A DNA stretch of 64,000 nt from Phycisphaerales bacterium (GCA_029260515.1 JAJDDC010000063.1:62001-126000); one strand, 5' to 3'. Positions 52,366 through 62,864 are shown, counted from the first letter of the stretch. The notes: generated from the sequence alone by a model not told the origin. Program-made: numbers and translations.

Positions 52366-53925
52366 ATGCCGATCGGGCACTTCATGGCCTTCGGCACGCC
52401 CGCCTCGTGGGTGAGGCTGCTGCTCGACGCGCGGCTGCGGGTCCCGCCGCGGTACTGGCCGCGTGTCGCGTGGTCGCTGATGGCGTGCACGATCGGGCTG
52501 GTCGTGACGGCGCCCGAGCGGTTGATCCTCGAGCCCTGGCTCCGGTGGCGGTTCCGGGGCGACGCGCCGACGTTCGACCACCCGCCGGGGGTCGTGGTCG
52601 TGACCGGGTACTACCGCTCGGGGACGACGCACCTGCACAACGTATTGGCGTGCGATTCGAGGTTTGTCACCCCCCGGTGGCGCCAGTGCCTCGCGCCCCA
52701 GGGATTCTTTGCGAGCTGGACGCTGCTGCGGGCGTTCCTGATCCCGTTCCTGGGCAACACGCGCCCGCAGGACGACGTGCCCTTCGGCCCCGACTGGCCC
52801 GCGGAGGACGACTTCGGGGTGTGCAACTGGACGATGGCCTCGGCGCTGCCCGGCCGCTTCAGCGTGTACGAGCGCCGTGCGCACTGGGCACGGTTCCACA
52901 ACCTCCAGGGGCTGACGGCGCGCGAGCTGCGCCGGTGGCGCTGGGCGCAGGCGGCGCTCTTGTGGAAGATCTCGCGGGCCCGCCCGTCGGCGCCCCTGCT
53001 GCTCAAGAGCCCGAGCCACACCGGGCGGGTCGCGGAGCTGGCCCGGTTGCTGGGCAAGGACCGGGTGCGGTTCGTCCACATCGCCCGCGACCCGGCGGCG
53101 GTGCTGCGGTCAAACCTCGCGATGCACAGGCGGTTCGACAGCTTCTCGCTCCAGCACCCGCCGCCAGAAGGCCAGACCCGCGAGTACCTGATCGCGGAGT
53201 ACTCCGCGACTGAGGCGAGGTACGCCGAGCAATCGCGGAGCGCGGGCGTGACGGCCAGCGACGTCCGCTACCAGGATCTGGTCGCCGACCCGGTGGGCGA
53301 GCTGCGTCGTGTGTACGGCGAGCTCGGTCTTGCGTGGACGCACAAAGTCGAGACGTCCGTGGCCCGGTACCTGCACGCGGTGGGGGAGTACCGCCCGAGG
53401 CACTCCGCAAAAGACGGCGATGAGGACCCGCTCGATCCGCGCCTCGCGGGGCTGCGCGGGATATTCGATCTGGATCGAGAGACGATCCAGCGCCGAGTAC
53501 CTCCCCGCGTCGAGAAGCCAGAGCGATCCCGCAAACGGGCGTGGGGTGTGCTCGCGCTGGTCGCGGCACTCATCGCGGTCGCGTGGGTCACGCTCGCGTG
53601 GCTCGCGGGCAACCGCCTCGACGCTTTGGTCTGGCCCACGGGCCTGGCGATCGGTCTGGCGACCATCCGGTCGGCCCGCGTGGGATCGACGGCGTTGGGC
53701 CTGGCGGCGGGGGGGCTGACGCTTCTCGTGTACGCCGCCGTGCTCTACCCCGCGACCTACCTGGCGTACGCGCACGCGTGGGGGCGCCCCGCGCTCGACT
53801 CGTGGATCGCGGTCCGCAACTCGGTGCTGCTCACGCCCGGGAATCACTTCTTCCTCACCGGGGTGGGGGTGGTGACGGCCTACCGATGCGCGAGCCGACG
53901 GCACCTCCGCCCGCCGGGGGCGTGA
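52366..53925 (+). CDS. Sulfotransferase fused to a C-terminal membrane domain
   Basis: About 519 residues; the start is uncertain because no ribosome site is clear, and upstream in-frame starts exist. The PAPS-binding P-loop is GYYRSGTTHLHNVL (RSGTT at 84-88), and VHIARDPAAVLRSNLAM is the 3'-phosphate site. LLKSPSHTGRVAEL also fits Sulfotransfer_3-type enzymes. From about residue 390 the protein turns into four hydrophobic helices (e.g. VLALVAALIAVAWVTLAWLA) absent from the usual family. It would transfer sulfate from PAPS to an unknown lipid, glycan or protein at the membrane. Confidence 0.85.
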   Translation: MPIGHFMAFGTPASWVRLLLDARLRVPPRYWPRVAWSLMACTIGLVVTAPERLILEPWLRWRFRGDAPTFDHPPGVVVVTGYYRSGTTHLHNVLACDSRFVTPRWRQCLAPQGFFASWTLLRAFLIPFLGNTRPQDDVPFGPDWPAEDDFGVCNWTMASALPGRFSVYERRAHWARFHNLQGLTARELRRWRWAQAALLWKISRARPSAPLLLKSPSHTGRVAELARLLGKDRVRFVHIARDPAAVLRSNLAMHRRFDSFSLQHPPPEGQTREYLIAEYSATEARYAEQSRSAGVTASDVRYQDLVADPVGELRRVYGELGLAWTHKVETSVARYLHAVGEYRPRHSAKDGDEDPLDPRLAGLRGIFDLDRETIQRRVPPRVEKPERSRKRAWGVLALVAALIAVAWVTLAWLAGNRLDALVWPTGLAIGLATIRSARVGSTALGLAAGGLTLLVYAAVLYPATYLAYAHAWGRPALDSWIAVRNSVLLTPGNHFFLTGVGVVTAYRCASRRHLRPPGA

Positions 53926-56097
<2,172 letters not shown>

Positions 56098-56129
56098 AAG
56101 GGCTCTTGGATTCAGGGACGAGATCACGG

Positions 56130-56166
56130 CGGGCGCTGCTTACGCGGCGCCCGTTGTTTGTTTATT
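56130..56166 (+). terminator. Intrinsic terminator of dnaK
   Basis: A 10-bp stem with one wobble, CGGGCGCTGC/GCGGCGCCCG around loop TTAC (56130-56153), followed by TTGTTTGTTTATT. The T-tract overlaps the stop codon of the convergent rdgB gene. Confidence 0.88.
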
Positions 56167-57427
56167 CGCTGGCGTTCGAGGGGCCGACGCGGAGGCGTTC
56201 GATCTCGCAAGCCATGAGCCTTGCAGCCGCGCCCCGATGCGAGCGGGCGTTCTTCTCCGCCGAGTCAAGCTCGGCGCCGGTGCGGTCGTGCTCGGGCGCG
56301 ACGAGCACGAGCGGGTCGTAGCCGAATCCGTTGTCGCCCCGGGGCACGTCGCCCGGCATGCCGATGCGTCCCTCGAATGCGCCGCGGACGATGGCGAGGA
56401 CGCGAGCATCAGTTCTTGTCTTCCCGGAGGGGGGGGCTTCCAGCCCCCCCGCCCCCTCCCCTGACTCCCACAAGTACGGATAGTCCCTCGCCCGCTCCAC
56501 AATCCCCGCCCGCATCGCGTTCGCCTCGATGTAACGCAGTGTCTCATCCGCCTCGTCCGGGGTGCGCACGATCCGATCAAAGTACTCCTCCTGCCAGAGC
56601 GGCCCACGCGATTTGCGCAGCTTGTTGATCTGAGTCGCGCTGTAGGACTTGATGCTGTGCATCAGCTCACCGAGCGTCGTGAAGGAACCGTCGTCGCCTC
56701 CAAGGGTACGGAACAGCAGATGAACATGGTCGGGCATGACGCACGCGGCGTGGAGTTGGATCTTCGAGGCATGCCAGTGTGTGCACGCGTCGAGGACGAT
56801 CTGTTTCTCGGCATCGGAGAACTTCCCGCCGGGCCTGAGGTTGAACGTGACGAAGAAGGTGGCGCCGCCGAGGTCCCAGTGGGGGAGATTGCCGCTGGTG
56901 CGTTGGAGGAAGCGGCCGTCGTAGTGGCGCGTTGACCGGGTTGGGTGGGGGGGCTGGAAGCCCCCCCCTCCGGGAGGAGAGGGGGGAAAAACCCCACCAA
57001 GTGGTGGCGCCGCCAGCACCATCGTGCACACGAACCTCGCCGTGCGCTTCTCGGGCGGCACGCCCGCGAGGTCTTTCAGCAGCTTCGCGTTGTTCGCCCG
57101 GTCGCGCTGCTCGCGGGTGATGCCCGTTTCCTCGCCATCGGTCGCGTAGTGCGAGCTGATGACGCCCGGCGCCCCGCCCAGGGCATCGACCTCGAGCCCC
57201 GAGTCGTCGGCGAGGCAGACACGCCCAGTCTGTCTCGCGTACGACACGGCCTTGAGCGTCGCGTTGAACTCGAACGAATCGCGCCCCTCGACGGGTTCTT
57301 CAAACTCACCCGGCAGGTCGCCCAGGCCGACGACCCGGACGCCGATGCCGTCCATGACGGCGCGGATCTCGTCGACTTTGTGCGGGTTGCCGGTCGCGAT
57401 CACGATGGGCTCGTCGCCGATGGGCAT
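56162..57427 (-). CDS. rdgB: RdgB/HAM1 nucleotide pyrophosphatase interrupted in frame by a REP-associated transposase domain
   Basis: A 421-residue frame, start at 57427 with GGAGGTCCAGC. Residues 1-141 are the first part of RdgB/HAM1, which hydrolyses ITP, dITP and XTP: IVIATGNPHKVDEI, then CLADDSGLEVDALGGAPGV and RTARFVCTMVLAAP. Residues 341-421 are the rest: VRGAFEGRIG, PRGDNGFGYDPL and EKNARSHRGAAARL. Between them lie 199 extra residues, in frame, with a Y1 (HUH) transposase domain (about 165-330): FFVTFNLRPGGKFSD, MPDHVHLLF (H234, H236), SIKSYSATQINKL and the RAYT-type GPLWQEEYFDRIVR. The join falls where RdgB has a variable beta-hairpin loop, so both halves could still fold. Normal RdgB is about 200 residues. 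Confidence 0.93.
   Translation of the reverse strand: MPIGDEPIVIATGNPHKVDEIRAVMDGIGVRVVGLGDLPGEFEEPVEGRDSFEFNATLKAVSYARQTGRVCLADDSGLEVDALGGAPGVISSHYATDGEETGITREQRDRANNAKLLKDLAGVPPEKRTARFVCTMVLAAPPLGGVFPPSPPGGGGFQPPHPTRSTRHYDGRFLQRTSGNLPHWDLGGATFFVTFNLRPGGKFSDAEKQIVLDACTHWHASKIQLHAACVMPDHVHLLFRTLGGDDGSFTTLGELMHSIKSYSATQINKLRKSRGPLWQEEYFDRIVRTPDEADETLRYIEANAMRAGIVERARDYPYLWESGEGAGGLEAPPSGKTRTDARVLAIVRGAFEGRIGMPGDVPRGDNGFGYDPLVLVAPEHDRTGAELDSAEKNARSHRGAAARLMACEIERLRVGPSNASE
56422..56450 (+). repeat. REP-like palindromic inverted repeat, left arm
   Basis: TCCCGGA followed by G8-CTTCCAG-C7. The G-run/C-run part is itself a palindrome able to form a hairpin with a TCC loop. The 29 bases are the exact reverse complement of 56947-56975. 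Confidence 0.88.
56947..56975 (-). repeat. REP-like palindromic inverted repeat, right arm
   Basis: G7-CTGGAAG-C8 followed by TCCGGGA, the perfect 29-base inverted copy of the left arm. Two further small hairpins lie just outside it: GGGG-AAAAA-CCCC (about 56983-56995) and CCACC/GGTGG (56994-57007). All are read through in frame by the rdgB ORF. Confidence 0.88.
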
Positions 57428-57482
57428 GCTGGACCTCCGGGGGCTCCCCCCGACAGCATTGTTGCCCGCTACCCTTCGGGCC

Positions 57483-58655
57483 ATGACGTCCAGGGAGCAC
57501 AGATCGGCGATCGCCATCCGGGCCGCGGAGGCGATCGAGGCGAAGGCCGCGGCGGGCGAGCTGCCCACCGCCCTGATCGGCTTCGACGGCTTCGTTGACG
57601 AGATCATCCACGTCGTGGGTCGCAGACGCTCGATGCAGGGCCACGACTTCGAGCGGATCGCGACGATCCCGGAGTTCGCCGCCCGGGCCGCGGCGGCCTC
57701 GGGGCGGAGCGCCAACATCGAGATGTACGTCAACGACGTCCGCTTCGGGGGCAACGCGCCGCTGATGGGCGGGGCGATGGGGCGCCTGGGGGCCGCGGTC
57801 GACTTCATCGGCGCCGTCGGTCATCGCGACGACCACACGAGACTCGACCCGTTGTTCGAGCCGTTCGCCGATCGCTGCCGGTCGGTCCGCCCGATCGCCA
57901 GACCCGGGCACACCGACGCGCTCGAGTTCACCGACGGCAAGCTGATGCTGGGCAAGGCGCAGACGGTCCAGGAGGTCACCTGGGACCGGATCAAGGACGT
58001 TGTCGGCCTCTCGACGATCATCGACCTCGCGGACGGCGCGGACATCATCGGCGTGACCAACTGGGTGATGCTCGGCGGCGTCGAGGGGATCTGGGAGGGC
58101 CTGCGCGACGAGGTCTTCCCGGGGCTCTCCGACCGACCACGCCGGTTCGTGGTGGACCTGTCGGACCCGGCCAAGCGTCGCGACGAGGCGATCGCGCGGG
58201 CGATGGGTGTGCTGCGGACGATCAACGACCGCGTGCCTGTGACGCTCGGGCTGAACCTGGCCGAGTCGCAGCGGGTCGCGGGCGTGACGGGCCTGAAGAT
58301 CTACGACGAGTCGCACAACTACTCGCTCGGGGCGCTGGTGAAGGAGGCGGCGTCCCAGCTGCGCGAGGCGTTGGGGCTCGAGTGCGTGGTCGTGCACCCG
58401 CGCGAGGGGGCGGCGGCCGCCAACTCAGAGGGCGCCGCGTGGTTCGAGGGGCCGTTCACCGCCAACCCGAAGCTCTCGACGGGCGCGGGCGACCATTTCA
58501 ACGGGGGCTTCGCGTTCGGGCGTGCGATAGGATTGGGGGTCGAGGAGTCGCTCGCCGTCGGGTGCGCTGTTTCGGGCGCCTACGTGCGTGACGCGGTGAG
58601 CCCGGACCTGGCGAGGCTCGTCGGGTTTCTGCGGGATCTGCCCGGCTCGGACTGA
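57483..58655 (+). CDS. PfkB-family carbohydrate kinase
   Basis: A 390-residue ribokinase-like kinase. ALIGFDGFVDEI marks the N-terminal strand, GGNAPLMGGAMGRLGA near residue 80 is the first PfkB signature and LSTGAGDHFNGGFAFG is the second, with the catalytic Asp in GAGD. The substrate is a sugar or nucleoside; the sequence does not say which. The gene diverges from rdgB with only 55 bases between the starts. Confidence 0.9.
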   Translation: MTSREHRSAIAIRAAEAIEAKAAAGELPTALIGFDGFVDEIIHVVGRRRSMQGHDFERIATIPEFAARAAAASGRSANIEMYVNDVRFGGNAPLMGGAMGRLGAAVDFIGAVGHRDDHTRLDPLFEPFADRCRSVRPIARPGHTDALEFTDGKLMLGKAQTVQEVTWDRIKDVVGLSTIIDLADGADIIGVTNWVMLGGVEGIWEGLRDEVFPGLSDRPRRFVVDLSDPAKRRDEAIARAMGVLRTINDRVPVTLGLNLAESQRVAGVTGLKIYDESHNYSLGALVKEAASQLREALGLECVVVHPREGAAAANSEGAAWFEGPFTANPKLSTGAGDHFNGGFAFGRAIGLGVEESLAVGCAVSGAYVRDAVSPDLARLVGFLRDLPGSD

Positions 58656-58671
58656 CGCGCGTGGAGCGACG

Positions 58672-60165
58672 ATGCCGGCGAAGCTGCCCAGTCTGTACCT
58701 GAAGGAAGCGGAGCGCCAGATCGGTGTGGGCGACCTCGCGGGCGCCGCCGATTCGTACTCCGCGCTGCTCAAAGCACACCCGAAGTACATGCACCGTGGC
58801 CGGATCCGCCACCGCCTCGGCACGGTCTATTCCAGGCTTGGGGAGTGGGACCAGGCGATCACCACTCTGACGAAGGCCACCCGCGAACGCCCCGGCAACG
58901 CCGACGTGTTCTACCACCTCGCGCAGGCGCAGATCTACGCGGAGCGCCGGGAAGACGCCATACGGAGCCTTGAGAGCGCCCTGGGAATAGATCCCGACCA
59001 CGCCGACTCGCTGGCACGCATGGCCGCGATGACCCAGTTCACCGAGGGCGCTGACGAGGCGATCGCCCAGGTCGAGGCGATCGAGCGGCGCGGCATCCGG
59101 AGCGCGTCGCTCGTGCTGACGTTCGCCAGCCTGGCGCCGAAGCTCGGACGCACCGATGAGGCGATCCGCCGCCTGGGCGCGATGGTGGACGAGCCTGGAG
59201 TGGACGACTCGGACCGCGCCGGGCTCCTGTTCAACATGGCCTACCTGCTCGATCGCGAGGAGCGGTACGACGAGGCGTGGGAGGCCGCCGAACGCGGCAA
59301 CCGGTCGCTCGACGCACGCCACGACCCCGGGCAGTTCGACCGCGAGGTTGACCGGATCATCGAGACCGCGACGCCCGAGCAACTCCGAGCCATGCCCGAG
59401 CCCGTGGATCGCGCCGCCGACGCCGTCCTGATCGTTGGCTCGCCCCGCTCGGGGACAACGCTGATCGAGCAGATCATCGAGGCCCACCCGCGGTCGGACA
59501 CGGCCGGCGAGATGGACTCGCTGCCGCGGGCGGTCCGCGTGCTCCGCAGGGCCGCGGGCCCGACGCTCGACATCGCGCGGATCCGCCGCCCGGACGTGAT
59601 CAAGGCGTCGGGGCTGTACCTGACGAACCTCCGCGAGCGGGCCTCTCGGGTCAAAGGGGCGGCGCGGCGCGTGGACAAGCAGCCGCACAACTGGGAGCAC
59701 CTCGGGATCGCGTCGCGCCTCCTGCCGGAAGCGAGCGTGATCTACTGCGAGCGAGACCCGCGTGACATCGCGATCTCGACCTTTTTCCGTAACTTCGTCG
59801 CCGGGCACCAGTACTCGACCCGCCTGGACTGGATCGGGCGTTACCTCCGCGGCTCGCGCCGCGTGATGCGCCACTGGATGGACGTGATCCCGCGCGTCAC
59901 CGATTCGTTCAAGATCACCACCGCGCGGTACGAGCAGGTCGTCACCAACCCCGAGGAGGAGACGCGCCGCCTCATCGACCACATCGGCCTGGAGTGGGAC
60001 GAGGCGTGCCTCCGGTTCTCGGAGCGACGCCGCGTCGTGGTGACCCTCTCCGCCGACCAGGTCGGGCGGGGCGTGTACACAGACTCGCTGCAGCGGTGGC
60101 GCCGGTACGAGAAGTACATGGGCCCGCTCATGGAGGCGCTGGGCGACGAGGCCCCGAGCGACTGA
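58672..60165 (+). CDS. TPR-containing sulfotransferase
   Basis: A 497-residue protein, start at 58672 with GGAG upstream. Residues 1-230 contain about five TPR units (e.g. RLGEWDQAITTLTKATRERP). Residues 250-490 are a Sulfotransfer_3-type domain: IVGSPRSGTTLIEQIIEAHP (PAPS P-loop), KQPHNWEHLGIA, IYCERDPRDIAISTFFRNF (3'-phosphate site) and YEQVVTNPEEETRRLI. TPR-sulfotransferases are common in planctomycetes and proteobacteria. The acceptor, probably a protein tyrosine or a glycan, is unknown. It starts 16 bases after the PfkB kinase. Confidence 0.9.
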   Translation: MPAKLPSLYLKEAERQIGVGDLAGAADSYSALLKAHPKYMHRGRIRHRLGTVYSRLGEWDQAITTLTKATRERPGNADVFYHLAQAQIYAERREDAIRSLESALGIDPDHADSLARMAAMTQFTEGADEAIAQVEAIERRGIRSASLVLTFASLAPKLGRTDEAIRRLGAMVDEPGVDDSDRAGLLFNMAYLLDREERYDEAWEAAERGNRSLDARHDPGQFDREVDRIIETATPEQLRAMPEPVDRAADAVLIVGSPRSGTTLIEQIIEAHPRSDTAGEMDSLPRAVRVLRRAAGPTLDIARIRRPDVIKASGLYLTNLRERASRVKGAARRVDKQPHNWEHLGIASRLLPEASVIYCERDPRDIAISTFFRNFVAGHQYSTRLDWIGRYLRGSRRVMRHWMDVIPRVTDSFKITTARYEQVVTNPEEETRRLIDHIGLEWDEACLRFSERRRVVVTLSADQVGRGVYTDSLQRWRRYEKYMGPLMEALGDEAPSD

Positions 60166-60197
60166 CCGACGGTCGAGGCGGGCCCTACAGTTGGCCC

Positions 60198-61736
60198 ATG
60201 CACGAGATCCTTTCGCGTCTCGGGCTGGATCGTGACCCCCGCGTCACGCCGCCCGCTCAGACCGCACAAGACGGCGTTGTCCTCAGCCTCAACCCCGCCA
60301 CGGGCGAGCCGCTGGCGGGTGTGAAGCTCGATACGGCCGACTCGTACGAGAAAACCATCGCCCGGGCGACCGGGTCGTTCAAACGCTGGCGGACCGTCCC
60401 CGCGCCCAAGCGGGGCGAGGTCGTCCGCCGCATCGGCGAGGCGTACCGCGAGCATCTCGAGGACCTGGGTTCCCTGGTCGCCCTGGAGATGGGCAAGATC
60501 AAGGCCGAGGGCATCGGCGAGGTGCAGGAGACGATCGACGTCGCGGACTTCGCCGTGGGTCTCTCCCGCCAGCTCCACGGCATCACGATGCCCTCGGAGC
60601 GCCCGATGCATTCGATGCGCGAGCACTGGCTCCCGCTCGGGCCGATCGGCGTCATCACCGCGTTCAACTTCCCCAACGCCGTGTGGGGCTGGAACGCGAT
60701 GCTCGGCGCGGTCTGCGGCGACGTGTGCGTCTGGAAGCCCAGCCTCATCACGCCACTGACCGCGATCGCGACCAACAACATCGCCCAGCGCGTCGCCTCC
60801 GAGATGGGGCACGAGGGCGTGTTCGAGCTCGTCATCGGGACCGACGACGAGGTCGGCGAGCGGATGATCGCGGATCGACGTCTGCCTCTGATCAGCGCGA
60901 CCGGTTCGTGCCGCATGGGGCGCCATGTCGGCGCTGCTGTCGCGGGGCGCCTCGGCAAGTGCCTGCTCGAGCTTGGCGGGAACAACGCGGTCATCATCGA
61001 GCCCGACGCGGACCTGGACCTGGCGCTCAAGAGCACGGTCTTCGGCTCGGTCGGCACGTGCGGGCAGCGTTGCACGTCCTCGCGCCGTCTGATCATCCAC
61101 GAGTCGATCGCGGACGACTTCTGCGAGAGGCTGGCGAAGGCGTACGCAACCGTGCGCATCGGGGATCCCCTGGACGAGGGGACACTCGTCGGGCCGATCA
61201 TCAACGAGAACAGCGCCAGGGCGTTCGAGGACGCGATCGCGGCCGCCAAGCAGCAGGGGGGCGAGGTCATCGCCGGCGGCGCCCGCGTGGACCCCGCGAA
61301 GCTCCCCGAGCGGCTGCGGAAGGGCGCCTACGTCCAGCCTACGATTGTGCGTGCGCCGGCCGGCAACCAACTGGCCATCGCGCAGGAGGAGACCTTCGCC
61401 CCGATCCTCTACGTCTTTACCTACAAGACGCTGGACGAGGCGATCGGGATGCACAACTCGGTGGACCAGGGTCTGAGTTCGGCGATCTTCACCGGCTCCG
61501 CACGCTCCGCCGAACGCTTCTTGAATCCTTCCGGCGCGGGCTCCGACTGTGGTCTGGCGTACGTAAACTTGGGAACGAGCGGCGCCGAGATCGGCGGCGC
61601 GTTCGGCGGCGAGAAGGACACCGGTGGTGGTCGAGAATCCGGATCAGACGCCTGGAAGGTGTACATGAGAAGGCAGACCTGCACCGTCAACTTTGGAGAT
61701 GAGTTTGCTCTGGCACAGGGGATCCGCTTTGAGTGA
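60198..61736 (+). CDS. ALDH7-type aldehyde dehydrogenase
   Basis: A 512-residue NAD(P)-dependent dehydrogenase. AFNFPNAVWGWNAMLGAVCGD and WKPS bind the cofactor, LLELGGNNAVII has the general-base Glu, and GTCGQRCTSSRRL carries the nucleophile C292. The EETFAPILYVF block and the AFGGEKDTGGGRESGSDAWK ending closely fit ALDH7 (antiquitin; L-aminoadipate-semialdehyde / piperideine-6-carboxylate dehydrogenase), so a role in lysine catabolism is likely. It overlaps the start of rpiA. Confidence 0.92.
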   Translation: MHEILSRLGLDRDPRVTPPAQTAQDGVVLSLNPATGEPLAGVKLDTADSYEKTIARATGSFKRWRTVPAPKRGEVVRRIGEAYREHLEDLGSLVALEMGKIKAEGIGEVQETIDVADFAVGLSRQLHGITMPSERPMHSMREHWLPLGPIGVITAFNFPNAVWGWNAMLGAVCGDVCVWKPSLITPLTAIATNNIAQRVASEMGHEGVFELVIGTDDEVGERMIADRRLPLISATGSCRMGRHVGAAVAGRLGKCLLELGGNNAVIIEPDADLDLALKSTVFGSVGTCGQRCTSSRRLIIHESIADDFCERLAKAYATVRIGDPLDEGTLVGPIINENSARAFEDAIAAAKQQGGEVIAGGARVDPAKLPERLRKGAYVQPTIVRAPAGNQLAIAQEETFAPILYVFTYKTLDEAIGMHNSVDQGLSSAIFTGSARSAERFLNPSGAGSDCGLAYVNLGTSGAEIGGAFGGEKDTGGGRESGSDAWKVYMRRQTCTVNFGDEFALAQGIRFE

Positions 61737-62436
61737 CCAGAACGTCGCAGACGCGTTGGCGGAGGCCGCGATCGCGAGCGTCAAGTCAGGCATGACCGTC
61801 GGACTCGGCGCGGGCACCACCGCCGCACGGGGGGTCAGGCTCCTCGCCGACAATGTCCGCGAGGGCAAACTCGAGATCAAGTGTGTCTGCGCCTCGGAGG
61901 CGACCGAGGACGCCGCCAAACAACTGGGGCTCGACGTCATCGAGTTCTGCCTCGTCGAGGAGCTGGACGTCCTGATCGACGGCGCCGACGAGATCGACCG
62001 GAACCTCAACGTCATGAAGGGCTCGCGCGGCGCGATGGCCCGCGAGCGCATGCTCGCCTGGGCGTGCCGGCACACCGTCTTCATGGTCAACGACAACAAG
62101 GTCTCCGACCAGATCGGCAACAAGACCTCGCTCGCCGTCGCGGTGATGGCCTTCGGTCTCGCCTCGACGCGGGCCGCCATCCGCCGCCTCGGGCTCAACG
62201 GCGTCTGCCGACGCGAGATGAACGGCGACCTCTTCGTCACCGACAACGGCAACCTCATCCTCGACGTCTCGCTCCGCGGCGATGAGACGCTCACCGAACT
62301 CTCCGCCGCCCTCAACGACATCCCGGGCGTCGTCGATCACGGGCTCTTCCTCTCCGAGGCCGACGAGATCCTCATCGAATCCGAGCGGGGCGCCGTCGAG
62401 CGCCTCCTCCGCACCCACGCGACCGCAGAGGCCTGA
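61729..62436 (+). CDS. rpiA: Ribose-5-phosphate isomerase A
   Basis: A 235-residue enzyme interconverting ribose 5-phosphate and ribulose 5-phosphate. A TTG at 61729 with AGGGGA upstream gives a family-like N-terminus (LSDQNVADALAEAAIASV); an ATG at 61699 would give a longer, odd one. Motifs: VGLGAGTTAARGV for phosphate binding (GTGSTA in most homologues), DVLIDGADEIDRNLN with the catalytic Asp residues and the Lys in MKGSRGAMARERM. That last loop is GGG-rich in most RpiA, so this one is divergent. It overlaps the end of the ALDH gene by 8 bases. Confidence 0.92.
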   Translation: MSDQNVADALAEAAIASVKSGMTVGLGAGTTAARGVRLLADNVREGKLEIKCVCASEATEDAAKQLGLDVIEFCLVEELDVLIDGADEIDRNLNVMKGSRGAMARERMLAWACRHTVFMVNDNKVSDQIGNKTSLAVAVMAFGLASTRAAIRRLGLNGVCRREMNGDLFVTDNGNLILDVSLRGDETLTELSAALNDIPGVVDHGLFLSEADEILIESERGAVERLLRTHATAEA

Positions 62437-62460
62437 TCAGGGCGAACAGCTAGCTCGGTG

Positions 62461-62485
62461 GGGCCGGCATCACGCCGGCCCTTTT
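62461..62485 (+). terminator. Intrinsic terminator of the ALDH-rpiA unit
   Basis: GGGCCGGC/GCCGGCCC 8-bp stem with loop ATCAC, followed by TTTT, 24 bases after the rpiA stop. Confidence 0.85.
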
Positions 62486-62492
62486 CGTGCGC

Positions 62493-62864
62493 TCACCCGG
62501 GCGCCCTGTCCACGCCCGTTTTCTCGCTCACCGGGCTGAACAGGTCCAGGATCAGCGTGTCCTCGATCGCCTCGCACGCGTGCGGCACGTTCGGGGGCAA
62601 CTCGAGCACCTGCCCCGCCCCGAGCATGACCTCTTTGTCCGCCGCGCCCCCGGCGCGGCCGACCATGAACCGGCACCGCCCCGAGAGCACGACGACCAGC
62701 TGCTCGTTCGGGTGGTGGTGTTCGCCGACGACGAATCCCTTGTGGAGCATCACACGCGAGATCATCATCATCTCGCCGATGATCCGCTGGCGGTCGATCT
62801 TGTCCATCGGGCGATCGACGTCTATCGACGCCCACGTGTGCACCCTCGCCTCGTCGCGGCCCAT
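62493..62864 (-). CDS. Cupin-domain protein
   Basis: A 123-residue single cupin barrel, start at 62864 with GGGAGGA upstream. The metal-binding motif 1 is visible in GEHHHPNEQLVVVLSGR (His-His-Glu) and motif 2 in LPPNVPHACEAIED. Such small cupins may be regulators, isomerases or dioxygenases; nothing fixes the function. It stands alone between rpiA and a TPR gene. Confidence 0.88.
   Translation of the reverse strand: MGRDEARVHTWASIDVDRPMDKIDRQRIIGEMMMISRVMLHKGFVVGEHHHPNEQLVVVLSGRCRFMVGRAGGAADKEVMLGAGQVLELPPNVPHACEAIEDTLILDLFSPVSEKTGVDRAPG

Larger units (their letters stand above)
56408..57007 (-). mobile_element. RAYT (REP-associated tyrosine transposase) element inside rdgB
   Basis: The inserted segment, about 600 bp, lies in the same orientation as rdgB. 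It encodes a Y1-type transposase domain of the RAYT group (IS200-like HUH nucleases that work on REP palindromes) and is bounded by inverted G/C-rich repeats. No target-site duplication is obvious. There is no ATG in the element before the one in MPDHVHLLF, and no evident GTG or TTG start with a ribosome site, so it appears to depend on rdgB translation. The exact ends are inferred from the HAM1 alignment and the repeats, to within about 15 bases. Confidence 0.85.
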
